From Pseudonocardiales bacterium (lineage in GTDB: Bacteria; Actinomycetota; Actinomycetes; Mycobacteriales; Pseudonocardiaceae), in NCBI GenBank assembly GCA_019243635.1, contig JAFAUB010000121.1:42496-106495 (forward strand): 64,000 nucleotides of DNA, given 5' to 3'. Position 1 is the first letter of the stretch; every line of letters starts with the position of its first letter. This document shows positions 1-9,200 of this stretch, piece after piece. Made by a program: the position numbers and the translations under genes. Below the pieces are notes generated by a model. It did no database searches, had not been told where the DNA came from, and saw only the letters and a program-made list of their open reading frames with translations.

Positions 1-8
1 GAGAAAAA

Positions 9-1133
9 CTACGCCTCCCGCACGTACAGCACACCTTCGTGTGGCATGAGCGAGACCTTACCTGGTGCCGGCTGGCCGGTGGGGCCGCGCAAGCCTTCCG
101 GCACGGAAAATTTCAGCTTTGCACGGCGTCGAGTGTTGAAGTTAATTGCCACCCAACCGTTGCTGAAACGGCGGGAACGGCCATTCCCGCGTCGGCGGAT
201 CTCCTCAAGCGGTTCACCGAGGTCCCAGTTAAGCTGCGGGATGAAGGGCGTGACGCTGTACTGGTCGTGGCCGGTGGCGGTGAACGCGGTGCCCGCGCCG
301 CCACCGAAGACCCAGAACGCGGCTAAGCCGTAGGTGAAGTTCCGGTGCTCGTTCGTGCCGTCGGAGGCGACCCGCATGATCGTGATACCCGGGCCTTGCA
401 CTTCGCCGGCCTGGGCAAGCACTGTGTCGACACAGAAGTAGTCATTCGCGCCGTGCGCGAGCCAGACCTCTTCAAAGCCTCCACCATAGGCGCTGTGACG
501 TTCCCAGCGTCCTGGGTCACGACGTGACTCGGCGATGTTCGGCACGAGCAGCTTGCCGATACCGTTCAAGGCGGACCCAACGATGGGGACGAACTCGTCC
601 AAGGCGCGGCGAATATCACAGATTTCGCGCCCGCCGTCGAGCGGCGGCCGCAGACCGTAGTAGTCGTCGTACACGTCGTTGTCGGCCATCACGCCGTCCC
701 ACGCCGAGCCTTCCAGCTCGTTGATGACGTTGCGGCACCAGCGTGCGCGGTACTCGTCATCCCATACCGCCATCTGCCAATGACCCGGGTAGGTATTCCA
801 TTCGATACGCGCCCCACCGGGTCGATGGGCAAAGACATGCTCACCCATGACATCAGCCTCGCGGTAGCTGAGGCCGGAGGAGTAAACCGGGCCGGGCTCG
901 TACCTGCGCGTGGAGGAAAGGCACTTGTAGCACAGCACCGTCATGTCCGGTCGTGCGTGCTTCAACTGTCGCGCGGCACCCGTCTCCCAAGGCTGCAGGA
1001 TCGCCACTCGGTAGTTGGCGATCGCAAAGTCGATCTGCCTGGGGGTGACCGGGTCACCGTATCGGACCCACGCACCGTAACGTTTCGCCATTCGGCCGGG
1101 AACGACCATGCCCACTCGGACTCCAGCCTCCAT
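9..1133 (-). CDS. GHL15-type putative glycoside hydrolase
   Basis: Resembles the 'hypothetical glycosyl hydrolase 15' (GHL15) family, a TIM-barrel group of putative glycosidases. Visible marks are an early ILQPW strand, an acidic WDGVMADNDVYDDYY segment near the middle that probably carries catalytic acids, a YGLAAFWVFGGG strand, and a C-terminal beta-rich tail (NGWVAINFN). I see no signal peptide. The start is uncertain: this ATG gives 374 residues, an ATG 24 bases further in sits behind a GGAG, and the frame is open upstream. It diverges from a PelG/PelF-like pair, so a role in trimming or releasing an exported polysaccharide is inferred. It is not recognisably PelA. Confidence 0.6.
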   Translation of the reverse strand: MEAGVRVGMVVPGRMAKRYGAWVRYGDPVTPRQIDFAIANYRVAILQPWETGAARQLKHARPDMTVLCYKCLSSTRRYEPGPVYSSGLSYREADVMGEHVFAHRPGGARIEWNTYPGHWQMAVWDDEYRARWCRNVINELEGSAWDGVMADNDVYDDYYGLRPPLDGGREICDIRRALDEFVPIVGSALNGIGKLLVPNIAESRRDPGRWERHSAYGGGFEEVWLAHGANDYFCVDTVLAQAGEVQGPGITIMRVASDGTNEHRNFTYGLAAFWVFGGGAGTAFTATGHDQYSVTPFIPQLNWDLGEPLEEIRRRGNGRSRRFSNGWVAINFNTRRRAKLKFSVPEGLRGPTGQPAPGKVSLMPHEGVLYVREA

Positions 1134-1328
1134 AGGACGCCCACCTGCTCGGCCGCGGTCCACCCACCGGCTCCGCGCCGGCCGACACGCTCTTCCTTCC
1201 AGGCGGTAGCTTAACGTAAGTGACACTACGCCGAAAGGGTGATCTATAGCCCCGATCGGGTAACGAGATGACGCTGTACACCGATCTGTAGCCAGGGCGC
1301 CCGACCGCGGCCCAGGGAGTGATGACGG

Positions 1329-2792
1329 GTGACCTCAAGCCAGCAGATGCCGAACGTGAGGACGGCATTCGCGACTGTGCGCTCCCCTAACGGCTACCTC
1401 TCACTCGCTACGGCCGTACTGCTCGCCGCTACCGCACTCATGCCCCAGTTGTGGCGGACGCTGAACAGCGTGGCCGCCGAGCTGGCCGCAGTCGGCACGC
1501 TGGTGACGCTGCTCCTTGTCTGGCTCATGAAACCTCACCACATCGGTCGTCACCGCGCAGACCAGCGCCACGGCACGGTCATCGCCGCTCGGTCAATCCT
1601 GCAGCTGGTCCTGCACCTCTGGCCGGTGGGGATCCTGACGCTGATCTATCCGATCGCCAGCCAGCGCATGGCGGGGACGGCAGTGGGTGGAGTGAGATTG
1701 ACCTCGCTGCTGCTCGCCGTCGCGCTGACTGTTCCGTGGCTCAGCCAAGGCGTTTGTATGCCTCTGTATCGGGCGATCGGCCCACTGATTCATGATGGCG
1801 ATATGGACAAGATACGGAGCGAATTCTGCGAGGTTTGGCCCTTGACCTTCGCGCAGTCACTGCCGACGATCTTGCTATTCGCCATTCCCGTCCAACTGGC
1901 CACGCAGTGGTCGATGAAGGCCATGTCGGCCTACGTCGGCCTGTGTGTGCTCGACCTCGCGTTCGCTCAGTCTCTTGTGCTGACCAACATGGGTCACCAC
2001 CGCTTCGGCTGGGCGCTGGCGTGGACGGGCTATGCGGCCCCACTGCTCGTCTTCCCTACCGCGTGGTTCCTGCCACCGCTGCTCGGCCTGGTGCCGCACC
2101 TGGTCCTGCTGCACCGGTTCCTGCGCGTCCGGCTCATCGCGCTTGACCGCATAGACGTGCTCCGGGACGTTGTGCGCGGCCTGCTGCTCGGCTCGGTGCT
2201 GTGGGCCGATAAGCTGTTCTACTTTCTCAGAGACGCCAACCACTTCGCCGTCGAGACGGTTTTCCTGGCGCTGCTGCCCGCAGTACTCGCCTACAACTAC
2301 TACTTCGTCCGGCTGGCGCCGGGGTTCGACTCCTCCGTCGCGTCCCTTCGGGCGGCCATGGAGAATGAGCCGATCAGCAGCCTCGGCAGGTACTCGCAGG
2401 AGTTATTCGCGCTTGTCCAGACCTCGATCGTCCGCACCGCTCTCGCCGGCGCGCTGCTCTCCTTCGGCATCAGCTGGACTATGATCAACATCACGCCCGA
2501 TCGCGCTGGCTTGATCGCTGGTGTGGCCACGGCGTCCTGGCTGTTCATGATGACCACGGTGCTGTGTTACAAGATCGACTACATCGGGGAGCATCGGGTC
2601 TCGCAGGGATTCAGCGGTGCGCACCTGGCCCTGTGTGGTGTGGCATTCGTTGCGATGCCCGCCGGACCGGCCCTGTACTTCGCGCTCGCCGGCATCGAGC
2701 TATTACTCTTCTTCGTCGCTCTCCGGGCCTGCCTCACCTCGTGGCGTATGCCTGAATACACATTCTTCTGGCGCCATGCAACCGCCTGGTGA
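1329..2792 (+). CDS. PelG-like polytopic membrane protein
   Basis: A hydrophobic protein of 487 residues with roughly a dozen predicted membrane segments and a loop reading LWADKLFYF, which recalls the IDKxxFW segment of PelG, the MOP/Wzx-like transporter subunit of Pel polysaccharide synthases. The GTG start lies 11 bases after AGGGAG. An 89-base gap separates it from a PelF-like glycosyltransferase on the same strand, the order of partners expected for a Pel-like synthase. PelD and PelE partners are not visible here. The N-terminus differs from classical PelG, so the assignment is by similarity of layout plus context and could instead be another polysaccharide flippase. Confidence 0.55.
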   Translation: MTSSQQMPNVRTAFATVRSPNGYLSLATAVLLAATALMPQLWRTLNSVAAELAAVGTLVTLLLVWLMKPHHIGRHRADQRHGTVIAARSILQLVLHLWPVGILTLIYPIASQRMAGTAVGGVRLTSLLLAVALTVPWLSQGVCMPLYRAIGPLIHDGDMDKIRSEFCEVWPLTFAQSLPTILLFAIPVQLATQWSMKAMSAYVGLCVLDLAFAQSLVLTNMGHHRFGWALAWTGYAAPLLVFPTAWFLPPLLGLVPHLVLLHRFLRVRLIALDRIDVLRDVVRGLLLGSVLWADKLFYFLRDANHFAVETVFLALLPAVLAYNYYFVRLAPGFDSSVASLRAAMENEPISSLGRYSQELFALVQTSIVRTALAGALLSFGISWTMINITPDRAGLIAGVATASWLFMMTTVLCYKIDYIGEHRVSQGFSGAHLALCGVAFVAMPAGPALYFALAGIELLLFFVALRACLTSWRMPEYTFFWRHATAW

Positions 2793-2881
2793 CCACCCTC
2801 CCGCACCCAAGCCCCGGCTATCACAGTCGAGGACCCACGGCCACGACGTCCAACCCCTGAACCTTAGAGACGAAGGCGACC

Positions 2882-4564
2882 GTGATCGAGATTGCTGACG
2901 AGAACGAGCTCCCTGACGTCGATGTGGCGATCGTCGCCGAGTCGACTTACCCTTTTCTCAAGGGTGGAGTATCAGCCGTCGTCCATGACATAGTGGAAGG
3001 CAATCCCGACCTGACCTTCGGCGTGATCCATATTTCATGGGACCGTGACAGGCCGGCGGTCGACCTCTACGGGGTACCGTCGAACGTGTTGTGGATCAAG
3101 ACAGTCTATATCAGCATGCGTGAGCACCAGACCGACTTCATCCAGCTGCGCCCGAGGCACCTGCGCATGGGCAGCGCCGAGCGGTCTGAACTTGCGCACC
3201 AGCTGTTCGACGCACTCGAGGCGATCCTTGCCGGGGACATGAAGCCGGCCTGGCAGCTGTACGACGAAGGCCTGAACCCGCGCACTCGACGGTACCCCCT
3301 CTCGGCCTTGCTCGGCTCCGCCGAGTTCATGACCGCGCTGAGAGAACGAATGCCCGACATCGGGCTCCCGCTCACCGACGCCTTCTGGCTCATGCGCGAG
3401 TTCTTCTCTCTGGCGCACGCTCTGCTGAGCCGGCATTACCCGAAGGCCCGGGTTTACCACGCCCACACCACGGGCTATGCCTCGCTCGTCGGTGCCGCTG
3501 CGGCGCGGCAGCACGGCACATCCTTCCTGCTCACTGAGCATAACCTCTATGTCCGTGACACGGTTAACACGCTGCTTGAACGCAGCATGGCGCTGCCGGT
3601 CACCTCCCGCGACTGGCGGGAGCTCGATGTCACTCCCACTCAGCGGGCGTGGATGGCGTGGTGGATCGAGATGGGTCACTTCTGCTACCCCAGCGCGGCC
3701 CACATCACCTACCTCTACCCGGACGCCATCGCGGAGGCAGCGGCTCTCGGCGCGCCGACAGACAATGTCTCCATCGTCCCCAACGGCATGCCGGTCAAGA
3801 ATTTCGACAGCGTGTACAACCAGCGGCTACAAGCCCTCGAACAGATCCTTACCGGTGATGAGACCCGGATCTGGCGCTTGGTTTACATCGCCCGTGTCGT
3901 GCCCATCAAAGGGTTGCTCCAGCTCATCCAGTCCGCCAGGCTCCTCCTCGACCGTGGCATCACGAACTGGCACCTGGACGTGCTCGGCCCCACCGACCAC
4001 ACGCCGACCTACTACGAGTCGTGCAAGGCCAAGATTGAAGAACTGGGGGTCGAGCGGTACCTCACCTTCCGCGGCACAGTCGACGTCCGCGCGATGCTCG
4101 GCGACTTCGACCTCCTTGTGCTGCCGAGCTACAATGAGGGCCAGCCCATCGTCGTGCTTGAGGCGATGACCGTCGGCATGCCCACGGTCGGCACCTCGGT
4201 CGGCGGTATGCGCCAGCTCATCGGTGACCCACTGACCACCGAGGCCGGAATCACCTGGGGCTCCTGCGGGGTGCTCGTCAACCCGGACAACCTCATCGAA
4301 GGCATGGCCGACGCCCTGCAGACCGTCCTCGCCGACCTCGACAGCTATGAGCAGCTCACCCGCAACGCACGAGGCCGGGTCGAACATTTCTTCCAGCTGC
4401 ACGACGCGATGCGGCAGTACAACAAGATATACAGGCAGCTCGGCGGCTTACGACCGATGGCCGAGCAGGCCGACCTCCTCCACCCCACCACGGCACCGCT
4501 GGCTCGCATGACGGCCGGCCTCACTACCCCGAAAACCACTCATGACCTGGCTACTGACCGGTAG
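2882..4564 (+). CDS. PelF-like GT4 glycosyltransferase
   Basis: A cytoplasmic retaining glycosyltransferase of 560 residues. The N-terminal domain is of the PelF/DUF3492 type, with STYPFLKGGVSAVVHD near residue 25 where PelF proteins carry the TYPYVxGGVSSWVH signature. The C-terminal half has the GT4 nucleotide-sugar domain: VPNGM near 300, RVVPIKG near 340, and the EX7E motif in EGQPIVVLE near 420. PelF is known to use UDP-GlcNAc in Pel synthesis; the same substrate here is inferred. GTG start with GAAGG upstream. Its 3' end overlaps the start of a truncated galE by 23 bases, so the two were once translationally coupled. Pel needs UDP-GalNAc, which fits an epimerase partner. Confidence 0.75.
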   Translation: MIEIADENELPDVDVAIVAESTYPFLKGGVSAVVHDIVEGNPDLTFGVIHISWDRDRPAVDLYGVPSNVLWIKTVYISMREHQTDFIQLRPRHLRMGSAERSELAHQLFDALEAILAGDMKPAWQLYDEGLNPRTRRYPLSALLGSAEFMTALRERMPDIGLPLTDAFWLMREFFSLAHALLSRHYPKARVYHAHTTGYASLVGAAAARQHGTSFLLTEHNLYVRDTVNTLLERSMALPVTSRDWRELDVTPTQRAWMAWWIEMGHFCYPSAAHITYLYPDAIAEAAALGAPTDNVSIVPNGMPVKNFDSVYNQRLQALEQILTGDETRIWRLVYIARVVPIKGLLQLIQSARLLLDRGITNWHLDVLGPTDHTPTYYESCKAKIEELGVERYLTFRGTVDVRAMLGDFDLLVLPSYNEGQPIVVLEAMTVGMPTVGTSVGGMRQLIGDPLTTEAGITWGSCGVLVNPDNLIEGMADALQTVLADLDSYEQLTRNARGRVEHFFQLHDAMRQYNKIYRQLGGLRPMAEQADLLHPTTAPLARMTAGLTTPKTTHDLATDR

Positions 4565-4615
4565 CGCCGGTTACATCGGCTCACACATCGCGCGCTCCGC
4601 GCCACCGGCCGCGCT
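4542..4615 (+). pseudogene. galE 5' remnant (UDP-hexose 4-epimerase)
   Basis: Begins with MTWLLTGSAGYIGSHIAR, the Rossmann GxxGxxG start of GalE-type UDP-glucose/UDP-GlcNAc 4-epimerases. After about 18 codons the homology continues in the +1 frame (ALRATGRA), then meets a stop, and no further epimerase sequence follows. The start overlaps the end of the PelF-like gene, as in an operon. The rest was lost at a junction just before the DUF397 gene, which reads toward it. The remnant suggests the polysaccharide locus once had its own epimerase. Confidence 0.75.
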
Positions 4616-4637
4616 GAACAATGACAGTCGGGACGGG

Positions 4638-4880
4638 TCAGGGGGTGAGGGTGGTGAGAAAGGCTTGCCAGGCGGGGGCAGGGACGGCGAGGGCGGGGCC
4701 GGCGGGGTTCTTGGAGTCGCGCACCAGGATGCCCTCCGACGCGGGCGCGACCTCGACGCAGTCACCTTGGTTCCCGCTGTAGCTGCTCGCGCGCCAGCCG
4801 ACCTCGACGCAGGCACCGTGGCTCGCGCTGTAGCTGCTGGTGCGCCAGACGACTCCGCCCGGCTCAGGGGCGCTCATCAT
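4638..4880 (-). CDS. DUF397 protein with duplicated motif
   Basis: A small protein of 80 residues of the DUF397 family, which in actinobacteria sits beside XRE-DUF5753 regulators. The family motif occurs twice, as WRTSSYSASHGACVEV and WRASSYSGNQGDCVEV, and is followed by VRDSKNP and a C-terminal FLTTL. Most DUF397 proteins carry the motif once, so this looks like an internal duplication. The start is the first of two consecutive ATGs after GGGAGG and overlaps the 3' end of the upstream regulator by 17 bases, so the pair is coupled. Such partners are thought to antagonise or be controlled by the regulator; the exact role is unknown. Confidence 0.85.
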   Translation of the reverse strand: MMSAPEPGGVVWRTSSYSASHGACVEVGWRASSYSGNQGDCVEVAPASEGILVRDSKNPAGPALAVPAPAWQAFLTTLTP

Positions 4881-5745
4881 GGTCCTCCCGATCCGCGGCG
4901 AGCCCGGTTGCCAGGGCGGCAATCAGCTTCATGGATTGTCCCTCACCCAGCGCTGTCTGCGCCAGTACCCGCAGGATGTGCTGGTAGGCGGCGATCTCCT
5001 CGGGCCGCTCCAGGAACAGGCAGGCGGTCTCGCCCTCCAGGTAGGCCACCGGCTTGAACTCGGCGAACTCCATCAGGATGAACGGCCCGGCGACGCCGGC
5101 GTGCCCGCCGCGCGCGGCGGGCACCACCCGCAGCGTCAGGTAGGAGCGCCGCGACATCCGCAGCAAGTGCTCCAGCTGCTCGGCCATCACCTCGCGCCCA
5201 CCGACCGGTAGCCGCAGCGCGAACTCGTGCAGGTAGTAGGTGAACCGCGCCGGGCGCTCCCGGCTGAACAGGCTCTGGCGGCCCAGCCGGGCGGCCACCC
5301 GGTCGTCGATCTCGCCCGGTGGAACGTTCCCGGCCTCCCGGATCAGCGCGCGGGCGTACTCGGCGGTCTGTAGCAGGCCGGGCACCACCATCGGCTGGAA
5401 GTCGCTGATCGCGATCGCCTTGTTCTCGTGGTCGATCAGCGTCATGAGCTGCTGGGGCAGCCGGGAGCCGTGCTGCTGGAACCAGCCCGGCGTGTCCTGC
5501 TCCCGGCACAGCGCGAGCAGCCGCTCCCGCTCGGGGCCCTTGACCTGGCAGGCCCCGAGGAACGCGGCGATGTCCACCTCGCTGGCACCGCGCTTGCCGG
5601 ACAGCAGCATCGACACCATGCTCGGTGACACGTCGAGCCGCTGGGCGGCCTGCTTCCCGGTCAGTCCGGCCTTCTTCATCGCCTGGCGCAGCCCGTCACC
5701 CAGCTCCCGGCTGCGAATCGTCGGCTCACGATGCGGCATGATCAT
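4864..5745 (-). CDS. XRE-family regulator with DUF5753 domain
   Basis: A DNA-binding regulator of 293 residues. The N-terminal Cro/cI helix-turn-helix spans about residues 15-70 (GLTGKQAAQRLDVSPSMVSMLLSG). The rest is the DUF5753 domain, with FQPMVVPGLLQTAEYARALI near 120 and a VPAARGGHAGVAGPF segment near 205. It is coupled to the downstream DUF397 gene. Its upstream region holds three GGTGAA-type half-site palindromes shared with a divergent gene, so autoregulation of both directions is likely. The start is one of two nearby ATGs. Family members often belong to Streptomyces-type developmental or antibiotic control systems; the target here is unknown. Confidence 0.9.
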   Translation of the reverse strand: MIMPHREPTIRSRELGDGLRQAMKKAGLTGKQAAQRLDVSPSMVSMLLSGKRGASEVDIAAFLGACQVKGPERERLLALCREQDTPGWFQQHGSRLPQQLMTLIDHENKAIAISDFQPMVVPGLLQTAEYARALIREAGNVPPGEIDDRVAARLGRQSLFSRERPARFTYYLHEFALRLPVGGREVMAEQLEHLLRMSRRSYLTLRVVPAARGGHAGVAGPFILMEFAEFKPVAYLEGETACLFLERPEEIAAYQHILRVLAQTALGEGQSMKLIAALATGLAADREDHDERP

Positions 5746-5771
5746 CCCTCCCGGCGGCAGAGCGTAAAGCG

Positions 5772-5841
5772 CACCATGGTGAAATTCAATTCAGCACACC
5801 AGGTTCACCAATGGTGAATATCTTGTGTGACCATAGGTGAA
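5772..5841. promoter_or_regulatory. Three operator-like palindromes
   Basis: Three palindromic sites lie between the divergent XRE regulator and the small Cys-rich protein. They are CACCATGGTG at 5772-5781, TTCACCAATGGTGAA at 5804-5818 (7-bp arms around one base), and an imperfect GTGACCATAGGTGAA at 5827-5841. The shared half-site is GGTGAA/TTCACC. The positions fit an autoregulatory operator, but the binding protein is inferred. Confidence 0.55.
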
Positions 5842-5899
5842 GCGGTTGCCTGGTTGTCAGCGGGGCACGAGACCTCGCCGCAACTCGGGGAGGTATCGA

Positions 5900-6238
5900 T
5901 TGGGCACGCTCTCACCCGCAGTCGCCGCCGCGTTCCGGAGGCTGCGCGACGATCTCTGTCGCCACCTGGACGAGGCGGAGTGCCTGGTAGATCAGGACGA
6001 TGAATGGTCTCGGGGCGACGTGGCGACCGCGCGCAAGCTGATCAACGGCCTGGTGGTGGTCCTGCGTGGGCTGCTGACCGAGCACACCCTGCAGCACAGC
6101 GGTGACTGTCGGACCTGCGTCGTGGCGTGGCCCTGCCCGGTGTTCACGACCGTCCACGTGCTCATGAAGGACCCGCAACGCCAGTTCCCGGCGCTCGTCT
6201 TCCGTTCCCAGGGCATTCGAACCAAGGGCACTGGGTGA
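5900..6238 (+). CDS. Small Cys-containing actinobacterial protein
   Basis: A conserved-looking hypothetical protein of 112 residues. The TTG start is chosen because GGGGAGG lies seven bases upstream; the open frame extends further but without a ribosome site. The N-terminal two thirds look helical. The C-terminal part carries GDCRTCVVAWPCPVFTTVH, a three-cysteine pattern (CxxC then WPC), and a basic tail. I have seen similar WPC-type small proteins beside XRE-DUF5753/DUF397 pairs, which is its context here, divergent across shared operator-like sites. It may be a partner or target of that regulator; no function can be assigned. Confidence 0.65.
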   Translation: MGTLSPAVAAAFRRLRDDLCRHLDEAECLVDQDDEWSRGDVATARKLINGLVVVLRGLLTEHTLQHSGDCRTCVVAWPCPVFTTVHVLMKDPQRQFPALVFRSQGIRTKGTG

Positions 6239-6251
6239 TCTTCGGGTGGGC

Positions 6252-9200
6252 TCATCGGAAGTCGCAGGAGCGTGAGCGCGCCCGCAGGTTCAGCGCCGCG
6301 GCGTGCTCAGCCAGGACGTTGGTCACCCCCTGCGCGGTCTGCAGCCGGCCGCGTAGCAGCAGCGCCGGGCAGGCCCGCACGATGGTGCGGTAGCGCACCC
6401 AGAAACCCGGCGAGCAGATCACGTTCACCATGCCGGTCTCGTCCTCCAGGTTGAGGAAGGTGACCCCGCCCGCGGTGGCCGGGCGCTGCCGGTGGGTCAC
6501 CGCGCCGGCGACCAGGACCCGCTGCCCGTCCCCCCGCTCCCGCAGCCGCGCGGCGGGCACCACGCCCAGCCTGTCCAGCTCGGCCCGGAGGAACTGGGTG
6601 GGGAAGCTGTCCGGCGAGACCCCGGTGGCCCAGACGTCGGCCGCGGCGAGCTCCAGCGCGCTCATCCCGGGCAGCGGGGGGGCGACGATCCCCACCGCGG
6701 TGCCGGGCAGCCGGTCCGGGCGCTGCGCGGCCACCGCTCCGGCGGACCACAGCGCCTGCCGGCGCCCGCAGGTGAACCGGTCGAACGCCCCACCGGTGGC
6801 CAACGCCTCGGCCTGGGCGGTGCTCAGCCCCACCCGGTGCGCGACGTCAGCGATGTCGCGGTAGCCGCCGTGCGCCTCTCGCTCCCGCACCAGCCGGGTG
6901 GCCAGCGGCCGGCCCACCGTGCGCAGCATGGCCAGCCCCAGCCGCACCGCCTGCTCCGGCGCCCCCTCCGCAACCGGTTCCAGCCCCGCGTGCACCCCAC
7001 TGGCGTTGATGTCCGGGCCTCGGACAACAACGCCGTGACGCCTCGCGTCGGCGATCAGGGACTGCGGGGAGTAGAAACCCATCGGCTGGGCTCGCAGCAG
7101 GGCGGCGCAGAACGCCGCCGGGTAGTGGTGCTTGAACCAGGCGCTGTAGTACACCAGCGAGGCGAAGCTGATCGCGTGGCTTTCCGGGAAACCGAAGTCG
7201 GCGAAGGCCAACAGCTTGGCGTAGATCTTCTCGGCGAGCTCGCCGGTGATGCCGTGGCGGGCCATCCCGTCGAACAGCCGCCCACGCAGGCGCTCCATCC
7301 GCTCGGTGGACCGCTTGGCGCCCATCGCGCGGCGCAGCTCGTCGGCCTCGGCGGCGGAGAAGCCGGCGACGTCGATGGCCATCTGCATCAGCTGTTCCTG
7401 GAACAGCGGCACCCCCAGCGTCTTGCGCAGCGCGTTCGCCAGCCGCGGGTGGTCGTAGTCCCAGGCCTCCCGGCCGTTGCGGCGCCGGATGTAGGGGTGC
7501 ACCGAGCCGCCCTGGATCGGGCCGGGGCGGATCAGCGCCACCTCGACCACCAGGTCGTAGAAGCAGCGTGGTCGCAGCCGGGGCAGGGTGGCCATCTGCG
7601 CGCGGGACTCCACCTGGAACACCCCGACTGAATCGGCCCTGGCCAGCATCGCATAGACGGCCGGGTCGGTGGGCTGCAGGTCTGACAGCTGCACCCGGTG
7701 CCGGTAGTGGCGGGCCACCAGATCGACCGCATAGTGCAGCGCGGAGAGCATGCCGAGCCCGAGCAGGTCGAACTTGACCAGACCAGCCGTCGCGCAGTCG
7801 TCCTTGTCCCACTGCACCACCGAGCGGTGCTCCATCCGTGCCCACTCCACCGGGCAGACCTCGGCCACCGGACGGGAGCAGATCACCACCCCACCGGAGT
7901 GGATGCCCAAGTGCCTCGGGAACCCCTCCAGCTCGGCGGCCAGCACCAGCACCGGTTCGGGGATATCGGTCTCCGGGGTAGCCCCACCGGTGGGTCGCGG
8001 CGGTCCCCACCGGTCGATCTGCCTGCTCCAGGCGTCCTGGGCGCCGGTCGAGTAGCCCAGCGCCTTGGCCATGTCCCGCACCGCCGAGCGGGCCCGGTAA
8101 GTGATCACGTTGGCGACCTGGGCAGCGCGGTCGCGACCGTAGGTGTCGTAGACATACTGGATGACCTCCTCGCGCCGGTCGGACTCGATGTCCAGGTCGA
8201 TGTCGGGGTAGCCGTCCCGATCCGGGGCGAGGAACCGTTCGAAGAGCAGGTCCATCGCCACCGCGTCGACACTCGTGATGCCCAGCGCGTAGCAGACCGC
8301 GGAGTTGGCCGCCGAGCCGCGACCCTGACAGAAGATGCCGGCCCGTCGGCAGAACCCCACGATGTCGTGGACGATGAGGAAGTAGCCGGAGAAGTTCCTC
8401 CCCCCGATGACGGCCAGCTCGTGCTCGATCTGGTGGTAGGCACCGGGGCGCTCGTCGTAGCTGCCGTACCGGGTGGCCGCGCCGAGCCAGGTGAGCTCGC
8501 GCAGCCAGCCGGCCTCGGTGTGCGGGCCGGGGACGGCGAACGGCGGCAGGTCCGGCGCCACCAGGCGCAGGTCGAAGGCGCACTCCCGGCCCAGCGCGGC
8601 GGCCCGCTCGACCGCCCCGGGCCAGCGGGCGAACCGGTCGGCCATCTCGGCGCCGGAGCGTAGGTGCGCCGTTGCCGCGGCCGGCAGCCAGCCGTCCATC
8701 TCGTCCAGGCTGCGCCGGGCCCGGACCGCAGCGAGCGCGGTGGCCAGCCGGTGCCGGAACGGGGTGGCGTAGTGCGCGGTGGTAGTGGCGACGGTATCCA
8801 GCCCGTGCGCCGCGGCCAGCGTGGCGAGCTCGTCGTTACGCTCGGTGTCCTCCGCCAGGCCGTTGGCGGTGAGCTCGACGACGACGTGGTCGGAGCCGAA
8901 CAGCTCGGTCAGCCGGCGTAGCTGCGTGGCCGCGGCGGCCGGACCTGCACGCGCCAGTGCCCGACGCACCGCTGCCTTGCGGCAACCGGTGAGCACCACC
9001 CAGTGCCCGCCCGCAGCGGTGGCTACCGCGTCGAGGTCGTAGACCGGCCTGCCCTTCTCCTTTCCGGCGAGCTGGGCGTCACTGATCACCCGGGACAGCC
9101 GGCGGTAACCCTCGGGATCGCGGGCCAGCACGAGCAGGTGCTCACCCTCCGGGTCCGGTATTCCGTTCTGTGGCGCGGTGAGGCCGAGGCTGAACTCGGC

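Noticed and set aside
9..1133. PelA
   Set aside because: It lacks the PelA domain set and reads as GHL15; only context links it to Pel.
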